Below the pieces are notes generated by a model that did not search any database, was not told where the DNA came from, and worked only from the letters and a program-made list of their open reading frames with translations. From positions 1 through 64,000 of the forward strand of contig CAZEWG010000002.1 in NCBI GenBank assembly GCA_964514485.1: DNA of 64,000 bases, given 5' to 3'. Shown piece after piece: positions 1 to 7,638 of this stretch (positions are counted from its first letter, which is position 1; each line of letters begins with the position of its first letter). A program made the translations under genes and the position numbers. The stretch comes from JAEZAA01 sp964514485. GTDB taxonomy: Bacteria; Pseudomonadota; Gammaproteobacteria; Pseudomonadales; Oleiphilaceae.

Positions 1-96
1 GCGGCCCGCCCTCAAGGGAGAAGGGGCAAAAGCAGTCCATGCCGGCGAGCACAATGTAATTCCCTCTCCCCACCCCGGAACTCGCCAGACTCACCA

Positions 97-126
97 TCGA
101 CGTCCCGACCCAGACACCTCTATAAT
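97..126 (+). promoter_or_regulatory. Probable sigma-70 promoter of the mtnBDC operon
   Basis: A perfect -10 box TATAAT lies at 121-126. A -35-like TCGACG (4 of 6 matches to TTGACA) lies at 97-102 with an 18-base spacer. Transcription would start near base 133, leaving a leader of about 20 bases with the purine-rich ribosome site GAAGGGAGAG directly before the GTG start of mtnB. I see no SAM riboswitch-like structure in the upstream bases. Confidence 0.6.
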
Positions 127-154
127 GAAGCCCATTTTATGAAGGGAGAGGCCC

Positions 155-781
155 GTGTTCGATCCAGTTATTTTCGCTGCCCGCGCCCAGCAAATTATCG
201 AGGCGGGGCGCTTTCTCTATGGTCAGGGCTGGTCGCCCGCCACCAGCAGTAACTATTCCGCCCGGATTGATGCCGAGCATCTGGCGATCACCGTATCCGG
301 CCGTCACAAGGGGCAGTTAACGCCGGCCGATGTGATGGTGGTGGATCTTTCCGGTAAGGCGGTGGGTAGTGACAAGAAGTCCTCCGCTGAAACACTGCTG
401 CACACTGTGGTGTATGAGTTATTTGAACAGGTCGGCGCGGTGCTGCATACCCATTCCGTGAATGCGACGGTGTTCAGTCGTTTGATGGCGGATACCAATC
501 TGGTGCGCTTTCAGGACTACGAGTTGCAGAAGGCCTTTCCGGGCGTACATACCCATGAGGGCGAGCTGCTGATCCCCGTGTTTGAAAATACCCAGGATAT
601 TCCCACGCTGGCCCGTGAAACCCAGGAGTATCTGCGAGCCCATCCGAATACCCCCGGTTACCTGATCCGCGGGCACGGACTTTATACCTGGGGAGAGACT
701 ATGGCAGACTGCCTGCGGCACGTGGAAGCCATGGAGTTTTTGATCACTTGTGAACTGGAAATGATGAGGCTGAGCCGATGA
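155..781 (+). CDS. mtnB: Methylthioribulose-1-phosphate dehydratase MtnB
   Basis: MtnB dehydrates 5-methylthioribulose 1-phosphate to 2,3-diketo-5-methylthiopentyl 1-phosphate in the cytosolic methionine salvage pathway. The 208-residue protein is a class II aldolase/adducin family member of normal length. The zinc-binding HTHS motif sits near residue 97 and a third histidine lies in IRGHGLYTWG near residue 172. The GTG start at 155 is preceded by a good GAAGGGAGAG ribosome site; an ATG at 139 is out of frame. The stop overlaps the mtnD start (ATGA), so the genes are translationally coupled. An mtnA isomerase gene is not in the window. Confidence 0.95.
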   Translation: MFDPVIFAARAQQIIEAGRFLYGQGWSPATSSNYSARIDAEHLAITVSGRHKGQLTPADVMVVDLSGKAVGSDKKSSAETLLHTVVYELFEQVGAVLHTHSVNATVFSRLMADTNLVRFQDYELQKAFPGVHTHEGELLIPVFENTQDIPTLARETQEYLRAHPNTPGYLIRGHGLYTWGETMADCLRHVEAMEFLITCELEMMRLSR

Positions 782-1338
782 GCACGCTGACCGTTTTTCA
801 TGAAAATGAGCCTGGTGTTGTCCTGTCTGAAACCCGTGATGGGGATGAAATCACCCGGGTGTTGAATTCCGTTGGAGTGCGTTTCGAGCGCTGGCCGACC
901 CGCGAGTTGCCGGTTGATGCCACGGCGGAGCAGATTCTGGAAACCTACGCCGAGGAAGTGGAACGTCTGAAGGCGGAGAACGGCTTTCAAACCGCGGATG
1001 TAATCAGCCTGAATCCGCAACATCCCCAAAAAGACGAACTGCGTAAGAAGTTTCTGGATGAGCATCGTCACAGTGAAGACGAAGTCCGTTTCTTCGTGCG
1101 CGGACAGGGGCTGTTCTATCTGCATATTGAAGACAAAATTTATGCTGTGCTGTGCCAGAAGCATGACCTGATCAGTGTGCCCCACGGCACCAAACACTGG
1201 TTTGACATGGGGCCCGAGCCGGACTTCACCTGCATCCGCCTGTTTACCAACCCGGAAGGCTGGGTGGCGAACTTTACCGGTGACGCAATCGCAGCTCAAA
1301 CACCCCGTTACGAGACCCTGGTAGAGGCGGTGGCATGA
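778..1338 (+). CDS. mtnD: Acireductone dioxygenase MtnD
   Basis: MtnD is a cupin metalloenzyme acting after MtnC. It oxidises the acireductone 1,2-dihydroxy-5-methylthiopentene to the keto acid precursor of methionine (Fe form) or to an off-pathway product (Ni form). The 186-residue protein shows the metal-binding segment EHRHSEDEVRFFV near residues 97-110 and a second histidine in PHGTKHW near residue 140. It overlaps mtnB and mtnC by ATGA junctions at both ends, giving one tight operon in the order dehydratase, dioxygenase, enolase-phosphatase. Which metal it uses cannot be read from the sequence. Confidence 0.95.
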   Translation: MSTLTVFHENEPGVVLSETRDGDEITRVLNSVGVRFERWPTRELPVDATAEQILETYAEEVERLKAENGFQTADVISLNPQHPQKDELRKKFLDEHRHSEDEVRFFVRGQGLFYLHIEDKIYAVLCQKHDLISVPHGTKHWFDMGPEPDFTCIRLFTNPEGWVANFTGDAIAAQTPRYETLVEAVA

Positions 1339-2015
1339 TCCGGGCGATTGTGACCGATATCGAGGGCACAACCAGCAGCATCTCTTTTGTTCATGAGGTT
1401 TTGTTCCCCTATGCGGCCCAGCACATGGGGGATTTTGTCCGGAACCAGCGCCATCAGCCGGAAGTGGCAGCCCAGCTTGCCGAGGTGGCACGTCTGGGCG
1501 AGCTGGATGCCGAGGATGTGGAAGCGCAGATCGCCCTGTTGTCCCAATGGATGGCGGAGGATCGCAAGATCACCCCGCTGAAGGCGCTGCAGGGCATGAT
1601 CTGGAAATACGGCTATGAGCAGGGCCACTTCAAGGGGCACGTCTACCCGGATGCGGTGGATCGTCTGCGGCAATGGCATGCGGAGGGTTTACGCCTGTAC
1701 GTGTACTCCTCCGGGTCAGTGCAGGCCCAAAAGCTGATCTTCGGCTACACCGAGTTCGGTGACTTGACTCCTTTGTTCAGTGGATATTTCGACACTAACA
1801 TTGGTGGCAAGAGGGAAGTCGAGTCCTATCGGAATATTCTGGCCGAACTGGGCCTTGCCGGTCAGGAAGTGCTGTTTCTGTCAGACATCCAGGAAGAGCT
1901 GAATGCGGCCCAAGAGGCAGGACTACAGGTCTGCTGGCTGGTTCGCGACGGAGCCATCCCTGAAGGTGCGCCTTATCCGGCAGTTTCCGACTTCACCTCG
2001 ATCCAACTAAGCTGA
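1335..2015 (+). CDS. mtnC: Enolase-phosphatase MtnC (E1)
   Basis: MtnC is a bifunctional HAD-superfamily enzyme. It enolises 2,3-diketo-5-methylthiopentyl 1-phosphate and then removes the phosphate, giving the substrate of MtnD. The 226-residue length is normal. The N-terminal motif VTDIEGTTSSISFVHEVLFPYA matches the family's signature, and the C-terminal FLSDIQEELNAAQEAG segment holds the second acidic motif. It is the last gene of the mtnBDC operon, overlapping mtnD by ATGA. An inverted repeat follows the stop. Confidence 0.95.
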   Translation: MIRAIVTDIEGTTSSISFVHEVLFPYAAQHMGDFVRNQRHQPEVAAQLAEVARLGELDAEDVEAQIALLSQWMAEDRKITPLKALQGMIWKYGYEQGHFKGHVYPDAVDRLRQWHAEGLRLYVYSSGSVQAQKLIFGYTEFGDLTPLFSGYFDTNIGGKREVESYRNILAELGLAGQEVLFLSDIQEELNAAQEAGLQVCWLVRDGAIPEGAPYPAVSDFTSIQLS

Positions 2016-2048
2016 GACTGCAACAGCTGGGTTGAACCGGAGTCTTTG

Positions 2049-2091
2049 GAACCTGTTTCCGCCCAGCAACGCCTGGGTCGGAAGCAGGTTC
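2049..2091 (+). repeat. Long imperfect inverted repeat between mtnC and the AI-2E family gene
   Basis: Arms of about 17 bases pair as GAACCTG.TTCCG.CCCAG with CTGGG.CGGAA.CAGGTTC, with one bulged T, one wobble pair and a 6-base loop. There is no T-run on either side, so it is not a textbook rho-independent terminator. It could be a processing or attenuation hairpin. It ends 2 bases before the GTG at 2093, which favours the downstream ATG at 2114 as the next gene's start. Confidence 0.55.
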
Positions 2092-2113
2092 TGTGTCGGA
2101 GTGCGGGTGGAGA

Positions 2114-3178
2114 ATGGGATCTAAACTCGAAGATCGTGCCTTTCTCGCCTTTCTCATTATTGTCAGTATCCTCTTTTTCTTGGTGTTGAGGCCTTTTTTC
2201 GGGGCCATCTTCTGGGCCGCCTTGCTGGCCTTGCTGTTCTTTCCCCTGCAACGACGGTTGCTGAGGCGCTTCCCCAGGCGCGTCAATCTGGTCTCTCTCA
2301 TCACCATGATCCTGGTTCTATTGATCGTGGTCATTCCGTTGCTCCTGCTGATCGCCGGGCTCGCCCAGGAAGGGGCCAAGCTGTATCAAAAGCTGGAGAG
2401 CGGCGAGATCCAGATACAGGGCGTTTTCGATCGGTTTTGGACGTCGGTGCCGGCCATGGAGCGGCTTTTGGCGCGGCTGGGAATGGACTGGACTCAGGTG
2501 CGGGAGCAGCTTTCTCAAGGGGCGTTGGTGGGCAGTCAGTTTTTAGCCACCCAGGCGTTCAATATTGGACAGGGCACGATCCGTTTCAGTCTGAGCCTGG
2601 TGCTGATGATCTATCTGCTGTTCTTTTTCCTGCGGGACGGGGAGCGGCTGGTGGAATGGATTATTCGAGCCGTGCCGTTGGGGGATCGCCGGGAGCGGCT
2701 GCTGTTTGCCCGGTTTGCCGACATGGCCCATGCCACCATCAAGGGAAACCTGATTGTGGCCATTGTTCAAGGGGGCTTGGGAGGCTTGCTGTTCTGGGGC
2801 TTGGGGCTGGAAGGCGCGCTGCTTTGGGGGGTGGTGATGACGGTCTTGTCCCTGCTGCCGGTAGTCGGCTCATTTATGGTGTGGGGGCCGGTTGGGATTT
2901 ATTTCCTGTTGAGTGGTGATGTGGTGAAGGGGAGCATCATGTTGGCCTTTGGGGCTCTGGTCATCAGCGTGGTCGATAATATCCTGCGGCCGATTCTGGT
3001 GGCGCGGGATACCCAGATGCCGGATTATCTGGTGTTGCTCTCCACCCTGGGGGGAATTGCCCTGTATGGCATCAACGGTTTTGTGATCGGGCCAGCGGTG
3101 GCCACGCTCTTTCTGGCCTTCTGGCAGATCTTTATGCGGGAGTTCAACCACGGCGCGCCGCCGGGTACCTCTCTTTAA
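2114..3178 (+). CDS. AI-2E/PerM family membrane transporter (UPF0118)
   Basis: This polytopic inner-membrane protein of the AI-2E exporter/PerM family has about 354 residues. Paired N-terminal helices (FLAFLIIVSILFFLVLRPFF and the following segment) precede a helical loop region. A C-terminal cluster of helices carries the LLPVVGSFMVWGPVGIYF and DNILRPILV signatures typical of the family. The substrate is not predictable; family members have been linked to AI-2 export and sodium/proton antiport. The reading frame opens at a GTG at 2093, but ATG 2114 follows a better ribosome site (GGTGGAGA). A weak hairpin at 3181-3201 may end the transcript. Confidence 0.85.
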   Translation: MGSKLEDRAFLAFLIIVSILFFLVLRPFFGAIFWAALLALLFFPLQRRLLRRFPRRVNLVSLITMILVLLIVVIPLLLLIAGLAQEGAKLYQKLESGEIQIQGVFDRFWTSVPAMERLLARLGMDWTQVREQLSQGALVGSQFLATQAFNIGQGTIRFSLSLVLMIYLLFFFLRDGERLVEWIIRAVPLGDRRERLLFARFADMAHATIKGNLIVAIVQGGLGGLLFWGLGLEGALLWGVVMTVLSLLPVVGSFMVWGPVGIYFLLSGDVVKGSIMLAFGALVISVVDNILRPILVARDTQMPDYLVLLSTLGGIALYGINGFVIGPAVATLFLAFWQIFMREFNHGAPPGTSL

Positions 3179-3180
3179 AC

Positions 3181-3210
3181 CAGTTGCAGCCGTGGCAACT
3201 GCCGTTTCTT
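3181..3210 (+). terminator. Weak terminator-like hairpin after the AI-2E family gene
   Basis: A 7-base stem CAGTTGC/GCAACTG (3181-3187 and 3195-3201) with a 7-base loop is followed by CCGTTTCTT. The stem is short and the T-run broken, so it would be an inefficient terminator separating the transporter from the T6SS genes. Confidence 0.35.
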
Positions 3211-3317
3211 ATGCTCTCACGCACCCGTTATTTGACCCAGGTTTCAAATCCTTTCGTTGGATGTAGCCAATTCCATTTGGTTTTGGTAGTCTTTGCCGGC
3301 AACTTAAAGGGGACAGG

Positions 3318-4706
3318 ATGACCCCAATCGTGGCAGTGCCGCAGCAGCCCGATTCAAACAGGATGTTGAAGATCATGGAATTGATTCTGGAAGTCATCAA
3401 TCCGCAGAGTGCGGATCCGTCTGTTAAGACCTCCCATCGTTTTCGCGAAGCCGGCGGGCTGATTGGCCGCGGCGATCAATGTGTTTGGCGCTTGCCGGAC
3501 TCCTCCCGACACCTCTCCAGCCAACATGCGCTCATCGCCGTTGAAAACGGAGCCTTCTATCTTGAAGATTGCAGCACCAATGGTGTGTTCGTTAATGGCT
3601 CCGACCAACCCCTTGGCAAAGGGCGGCGTCATCCGGTTACTGATGGCGATGAATATCAGATGGGGCCTTTTCGGATACTGGCCCGGCTTTGGAGCGAACA
3701 ATCACCAACAATCCCGCTGCCGGAATCCATAGCCCAGTTTTTTGATGAGCTGGAAACCAGCATGCCGACTTTTGGGCATGACGAGCTGGCTGATCAGCTT
3801 TCCACCCGCTCCGTTGAGCCGGAAGAGTCCCCTTATTTGCCGGCCGAGGCCCAGGAGCAGGAAGATCTGTCCTGGGCACTGGATTCAGTAGAGGTTCCTA
3901 ATCTCTTGCCGTTGTCACCCATCAATGGCGCTTCCCATGGGGCAAATCCAGAACTGACGTTGGAAGTGGTCGCGGAACCCCCGCCGTTCAAGCAACGGGT
4001 ATCTTCGAATCCGGCCCCGGAGGTTGCGGTGGGCGAGCCCCAGCTCTCAAGGTCAGCGAATGCCACTGGGGCAAGTACCCTGGGGGGTAGGGGAGCAATG
4101 GGGGGAGAGGCAGAGGCACTGGCCGCTTTTGCCGCAAGCTCTGGGCTCGATTTCAGCAAGCTCTCCCAGCACGAGCTGGTGGCGGTGATGGAGGGCTGCG
4201 GTGCCTTGATGCGAGACAGCGTAAAGGGGCTGATGGATCTGCTGGCCCGTCGTAGCGAACAGAAAAGCCGTTTTCATCTGGGGCTGACACTGATTCAGCG
4301 CCGGGAAAACAATCCGCTGAAGTACAGTGTGAATGAAGTGCAGGCGATCAAGCAGCTGGTGATGGACCCTCAACCGGAGTGCCTTGCGACACCGCAAGCC
4401 ATCAAACAGGCCGTGGTGGATCTCACACAGCATTTTCACGCTCTGGAATCCTCCTACCAAGAACTCATTCGAGAGATTGTACATTTTGTGGTCGGCGACG
4501 AATTGGCTTCGGACTCTGCCGCTCGTCGGAGTTGGGCGGACCGTCGTGCGCAAAAGCGTTCCTTGCAGAAACGGCTGGCGACCTTACAGGACGATGAGAT
4601 CTTGCGGCGGGAGTTTCTCGAACACCGTTTTGCCAAGCTCTATCAGGGTGCGGTCGCGGGACGTCCCCGGGCCAATCACACCAACGTGGCGGGGGAGAAA
4701 GCATGA
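3318..4706 (+). CDS. tagH: T6SS FHA-domain protein TagH (Fha/ImpI family)
   Basis: Fha proteins are cytoplasmic scaffolds of type VI secretion. In P. aeruginosa, phosphorylation of Fha1 by PpkA and reversal by PppA set T6SS activity. The N-terminal FHA domain (about residues 20-120) has the phosphothreonine-binding signature: GRGDQC, SRHLSSQHA and STNGVFVNG. A low-complexity acidic/proline linker leads to a C-terminal T6SS-FHA domain (about residues 265-440). The 462-residue length fits the family. AAAGGGGACAGG precedes ATG 3318; an in-frame ATG at 3363 is an alternative. It overlaps tssJ by ATGA, and its kinase and phosphatase are encoded 7-8 kb downstream. Confidence 0.9.
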   Translation: MTPIVAVPQQPDSNRMLKIMELILEVINPQSADPSVKTSHRFREAGGLIGRGDQCVWRLPDSSRHLSSQHALIAVENGAFYLEDCSTNGVFVNGSDQPLGKGRRHPVTDGDEYQMGPFRILARLWSEQSPTIPLPESIAQFFDELETSMPTFGHDELADQLSTRSVEPEESPYLPAEAQEQEDLSWALDSVEVPNLLPLSPINGASHGANPELTLEVVAEPPPFKQRVSSNPAPEVAVGEPQLSRSANATGASTLGGRGAMGGEAEALAAFAASSGLDFSKLSQHELVAVMEGCGALMRDSVKGLMDLLARRSEQKSRFHLGLTLIQRRENNPLKYSVNEVQAIKQLVMDPQPECLATPQAIKQAVVDLTQHFHALESSYQELIREIVHFVVGDELASDSAARRSWADRRAQKRSLQKRLATLQDDEILRREFLEHRFAKLYQGAVAGRPRANHTNVAGEKA

Positions 4707-5161
4707 GCAAGGCCAAGGCAGGCTGGGTGTTGCTATTGATGCTGGCATTGTCGGGCTGTGCCAGCTGGTTCAAGTCGGATATTACCAAACTTGATTTGCG
4801 GCTGACGGCTGCAGCGGATCTGAACCCCGATCTGTCTGGTCGTCCTTCACCCTTGGTGGTGCGGCTCTATGAACTGAAAAGTCCGGCGATTTTCCAAAAT
4901 GCGGACTTCTTCAGCCTTTATGAGTACGACCGGGAATCCCTGGGAATGGACTTGGTCAAGACCGAGGAAATTCTGATGACGCCGGGGCAGCACACCGAAG
5001 TTCGTGCAGCCCTGTCGGAGCAAACCAATTATCTGGCCGTGATGGCGGCCTATCGGGATATTGAGCGCAGCAACTGGCGTTACGTGATGCCGGTTTCATT
5101 CCGGGAAAAAAACGCCAAGACTCTGATCTTTCAAGCCCAGGGGATTGTAGAGAAAGACTAA
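4703..5161 (+). CDS. tssJ: T6SS outer-membrane lipoprotein TssJ
   Basis: TssJ anchors the T6SS membrane complex to the outer membrane and binds the periplasmic domain of TssM. The 152-residue protein has a lipoprotein signal peptide with lipobox LSGC (acylated Cys about residue 19) and then the small beta-sandwich domain, including the conserved LVVRLYELKSPAIFQNADFF segment. Residues after the cysteine are Ala-Ser, compatible with outer-membrane sorting. It overlaps tagH by ATGA and is separated from tssK by 157 bases that contain a REP-like palindrome. Confidence 0.92.
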   Translation: MSKAKAGWVLLLMLALSGCASWFKSDITKLDLRLTAAADLNPDLSGRPSPLVVRLYELKSPAIFQNADFFSLYEYDRESLGMDLVKTEEILMTPGQHTEVRAALSEQTNYLAVMAAYRDIERSNWRYVMPVSFREKNAKTLIFQAQGIVEKD

Positions 5162-5206
5162 GAGCCTGTAGATGTATTACGAATCAGGAAGGCGTTGGTG
5201 GGGGTT

Positions 5207-5248
5207 GTAGGGGCGTCCGCCCAGGGCAGACGCGCGGTCTGCTCCTAC
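5207..5248 (+). repeat. REP-like palindromic element inside the T6SS operon
   Basis: GTAGGGGC (5207-5214) pairs imperfectly with GCTCCTAC (5241-5248), enclosing a second stem GCAGAC/GTCTGC (5226-5231 and 5237-5242). This architecture resembles repetitive extragenic palindromes common in Pseudomonas and relatives. It lies between tssJ and tssK, where it could affect mRNA stability or read-through. I found no second copy in this window, so membership of a genomic repeat family is inferred. Confidence 0.55.
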
Positions 5249-5318
5249 TGAACCTGAGGTTCTCAGCGCCTATTGCCCAAGAGAAATGGACGTCTCTTAA
5301 CTGGTAGTTGGTAAAGCC

Positions 5319-6638
5319 ATGGAAAAGGTGATTTGGAGCGAAGGGTTGTTTCTTCGCCCGCAGCATTTGCAGCAGCAGGATCGTTATTTCGATTATCAGA
5401 TCCGTCGGCGGATCCAGTTGCTCGAACCCTACGGCTGGGGTTTTCAGGTACTGGAGCTGGATGAAAACCTGTTGCAGTTAGGGAAGGTGGCGCTCACCCG
5501 GGCGGAAGGGATTTTGCCGGATGGCACTCTGTTTCGTTTGCCGGTTGATGTTGCCAAGCCCCTGGTGTGTGCCCAGGAAGTGGCCGAGGACTCCATTTTG
5601 TGTCTGGCGGTTCCGGCGGTTATCCAGGGGAGCCAGGAAAGCCATGACGACAGCGATGAACGCCACAGTGCCCGTTATGCCACTGCAATCCGGGAGGTTG
5701 CGGACAGCCATGGCTTGCGAGGCCAGGCTGTGGCGGTGACCACCGCCGTGCTGAGAGCACGTTTGGCAGCCCTGGATACCTTAACGGAAAAAGATGTCGC
5801 GCTTCCGTTGTGCAGGATACTGGAACGGAAGCCGGACGGTGCGCTGATCTTGGACCGCGACTTCTGTCCACCGCGACTGGCCCTGGATCATGATAGCCGC
5901 CTGCTCACCCTGGGACGGGAAGTCCTGAGTCTGATTCAGACCCGGGCCAGGGGGCTGGTGGAGCGACTGACCGGGGCTGGCGGCAATATCTCCAGCGTGG
6001 CGGATCTGTTGTTGCTGCAGGCTCTAAATCGTTATGTGGCGATGCTGGATCTGCAGTTGGGGCAACCCCAGCTGCATCCTTATAGCCTGTTCCGGACTTT
6101 CACCGAGTTAGCCGGCGAGTTGGCTGCCCTGTGTCGCGACACGCGCCTTGCGGAAAAGGTCATTCCTTACGATCACACCAATCCCGCCAATGGATTTTTG
6201 GCTTTGTACGCCGATCTTCGCAGTATGCTGACCCGGGTGTTCGAACAGGCGGCCACCCGGTTGCCGGTTCATCCCCGCAAGTTCGGTCTGACGGTTATTC
6301 CCTTGCCAGACATGAATGACCTGCGTACCAATGACTTGATCCTGGCCCTCAAGGCCGACGTGCCCGCAGAGCAACTGGCGCGACTGGTACCCACCCGCGT
6401 CAAGGTGGGCAGTATCGGCAAAATCCGCGATATCGTGAATCTGCAGTTGCCCGGCTGCAAACTTTCCCATCTGCCCACCGCTCCCCGTCAGCTGCCATAC
6501 CATGCGGGCTATTGTTATTTCCGTTTGGAGCCCCAGCGTGAGATCTGGAATGACGTGGAGCAGTCAGGGGGCTTTGCGGTACATGTTTCCGGCGAGGTGG
6601 CCGGGCTGGTCATCGATGCCTGGTCTTTAAAGCGTTAG
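5319..6638 (+). CDS. tssK: T6SS baseplate-membrane connector TssK
   Basis: TssK is a cytoplasmic trimer that links the phage-like baseplate (TssEFG) to the TssL/TssM membrane complex. The 439-residue protein is of standard length and opens with the conserved VIWSEGLFLRPQHLQQQDRY segment. It ends in the family's C-terminal head region (IWNDVEQSGGFAVHVSGE). No baseplate genes are present here. It lies 42 bases upstream of tssL in the usual J-K-L-M order. Confidence 0.95.
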   Translation: MEKVIWSEGLFLRPQHLQQQDRYFDYQIRRRIQLLEPYGWGFQVLELDENLLQLGKVALTRAEGILPDGTLFRLPVDVAKPLVCAQEVAEDSILCLAVPAVIQGSQESHDDSDERHSARYATAIREVADSHGLRGQAVAVTTAVLRARLAALDTLTEKDVALPLCRILERKPDGALILDRDFCPPRLALDHDSRLLTLGREVLSLIQTRARGLVERLTGAGGNISSVADLLLLQALNRYVAMLDLQLGQPQLHPYSLFRTFTELAGELAALCRDTRLAEKVIPYDHTNPANGFLALYADLRSMLTRVFEQAATRLPVHPRKFGLTVIPLPDMNDLRTNDLILALKADVPAEQLARLVPTRVKVGSIGKIRDIVNLQLPGCKLSHLPTAPRQLPYHAGYCYFRLEPQREIWNDVEQSGGFAVHVSGEVAGLVIDAWSLKR

Positions 6639-6680
6639 GGGCATCATGGTGGAAGACACAGAGGCGGGCAAGGAGGCTGT

Positions 6681-7568
6681 ATGCAGGGAATAGCACCGAT
6701 TTATGGACGGAATGATGAAACCGTTCTGTTGATTGATTCGGAGCAGACGTTGTTGGACTCAGGGGCGGGAACGGAGAGCACGGTTCTGTTGCCGGCCCAT
6801 CGTCCGACGGAACCCGAGGTGGGTGACCAAACCATGCTGCAGCAGGGCCTCCCCCTGTTGGCGGCGGTGCGGAGCGGGAACAACCCGTTGATGACCGCCG
6901 CCCGGGATGTACTGATCTTTGGTATGGATCTGATGTTGTTGGGGCAGGAAACCTCCATGGCGGAACTGCGTCAGCAGGCCGTGCGCCAGATCAAGACCTT
7001 TGAAGCCCGTAGCCAGGCGCTCGGGGTTGAACGCAATATTGGGCTGGCCGCCCGTTACGTGATCTGTACCTATCTGGATGAAGTGGTGGTCACCAGCCCC
7101 TGGGGTGGTGACAATGAGTGGACCCAGGAAAGCCTGTTGAGCCAGTTCCACCGGGAAACTTATGGGGGCCAGGGCTTTTTCACCATTTTGCAGCGGGCTT
7201 GTGAGGAGCCCCATAAAAACCTGCACTTGCTGGAACTGTTGTTTGTGATTTTAAGCCTGGGATTTGAAGGCAAGTACCGGGTCGATCCGGACGGACAGCG
7301 CAAACTCGAAAGCTTGCGGGATATGGTCATGGCAATGCTTTACCGGGCCCGGGGAACCCAGCGGCCAGGCTTGCAGGTGGGCGAGTTGGACACCGCCCGA
7401 ACCAAGCGGTCGGGAAGGCGGATTCCCTGGCGAGCCCTGGGCTTGGCAGCGGTTGCCTGTCTATGCGTGTTGCAGCTTTCCCTGTTCCTGCTGTTGGACC
7501 AAACCAGCACACAGGTTGTGGAACAGGTACGCGAATTGGAAGGAGTTTCCCTGATCAAGACCCACTAG
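6681..7568 (+). CDS. tssL: T6SS inner-membrane protein TssL (DotU/IcmH)
   Basis: TssL is a tail-anchored inner-membrane protein whose cytoplasmic hook domain contacts TssK and TssM. The 295-residue protein has an N-terminal linker of about 60 residues and a DotU helical domain (about residues 65-230, with the conserved RYVICTYLDEVVV and WTQESLLSQFH segments). One C-terminal membrane helix follows (about 248-270). There is no C-terminal OmpA/peptidoglycan-binding extension, so anchoring to the cell wall would need another protein. The start follows a strong AAGGAGG ribosome site. Confidence 0.95.
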   Translation: MQGIAPIYGRNDETVLLIDSEQTLLDSGAGTESTVLLPAHRPTEPEVGDQTMLQQGLPLLAAVRSGNNPLMTAARDVLIFGMDLMLLGQETSMAELRQQAVRQIKTFEARSQALGVERNIGLAARYVICTYLDEVVVTSPWGGDNEWTQESLLSQFHRETYGGQGFFTILQRACEEPHKNLHLLELLFVILSLGFEGKYRVDPDGQRKLESLRDMVMAMLYRARGTQRPGLQVGELDTARTKRSGRRIPWRALGLAAVACLCVLQLSLFLLLDQTSTQVVEQVRELEGVSLIKTH

Positions 7569-7638
7569 CCCGACGGCCAGTTGCCTTGATGAAGGGAATA
7601 AATCATTGATGAACGGGAAGTCATAAACAAGGACGTTT

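Noticed and set aside
3279..3300. Possible sigma-54 promoter before tagH
   Set aside because: TTGG and TTGC are visible, but the GG-to-GC spacing is 8 rather than 10 bases, and no alternative pair fits.
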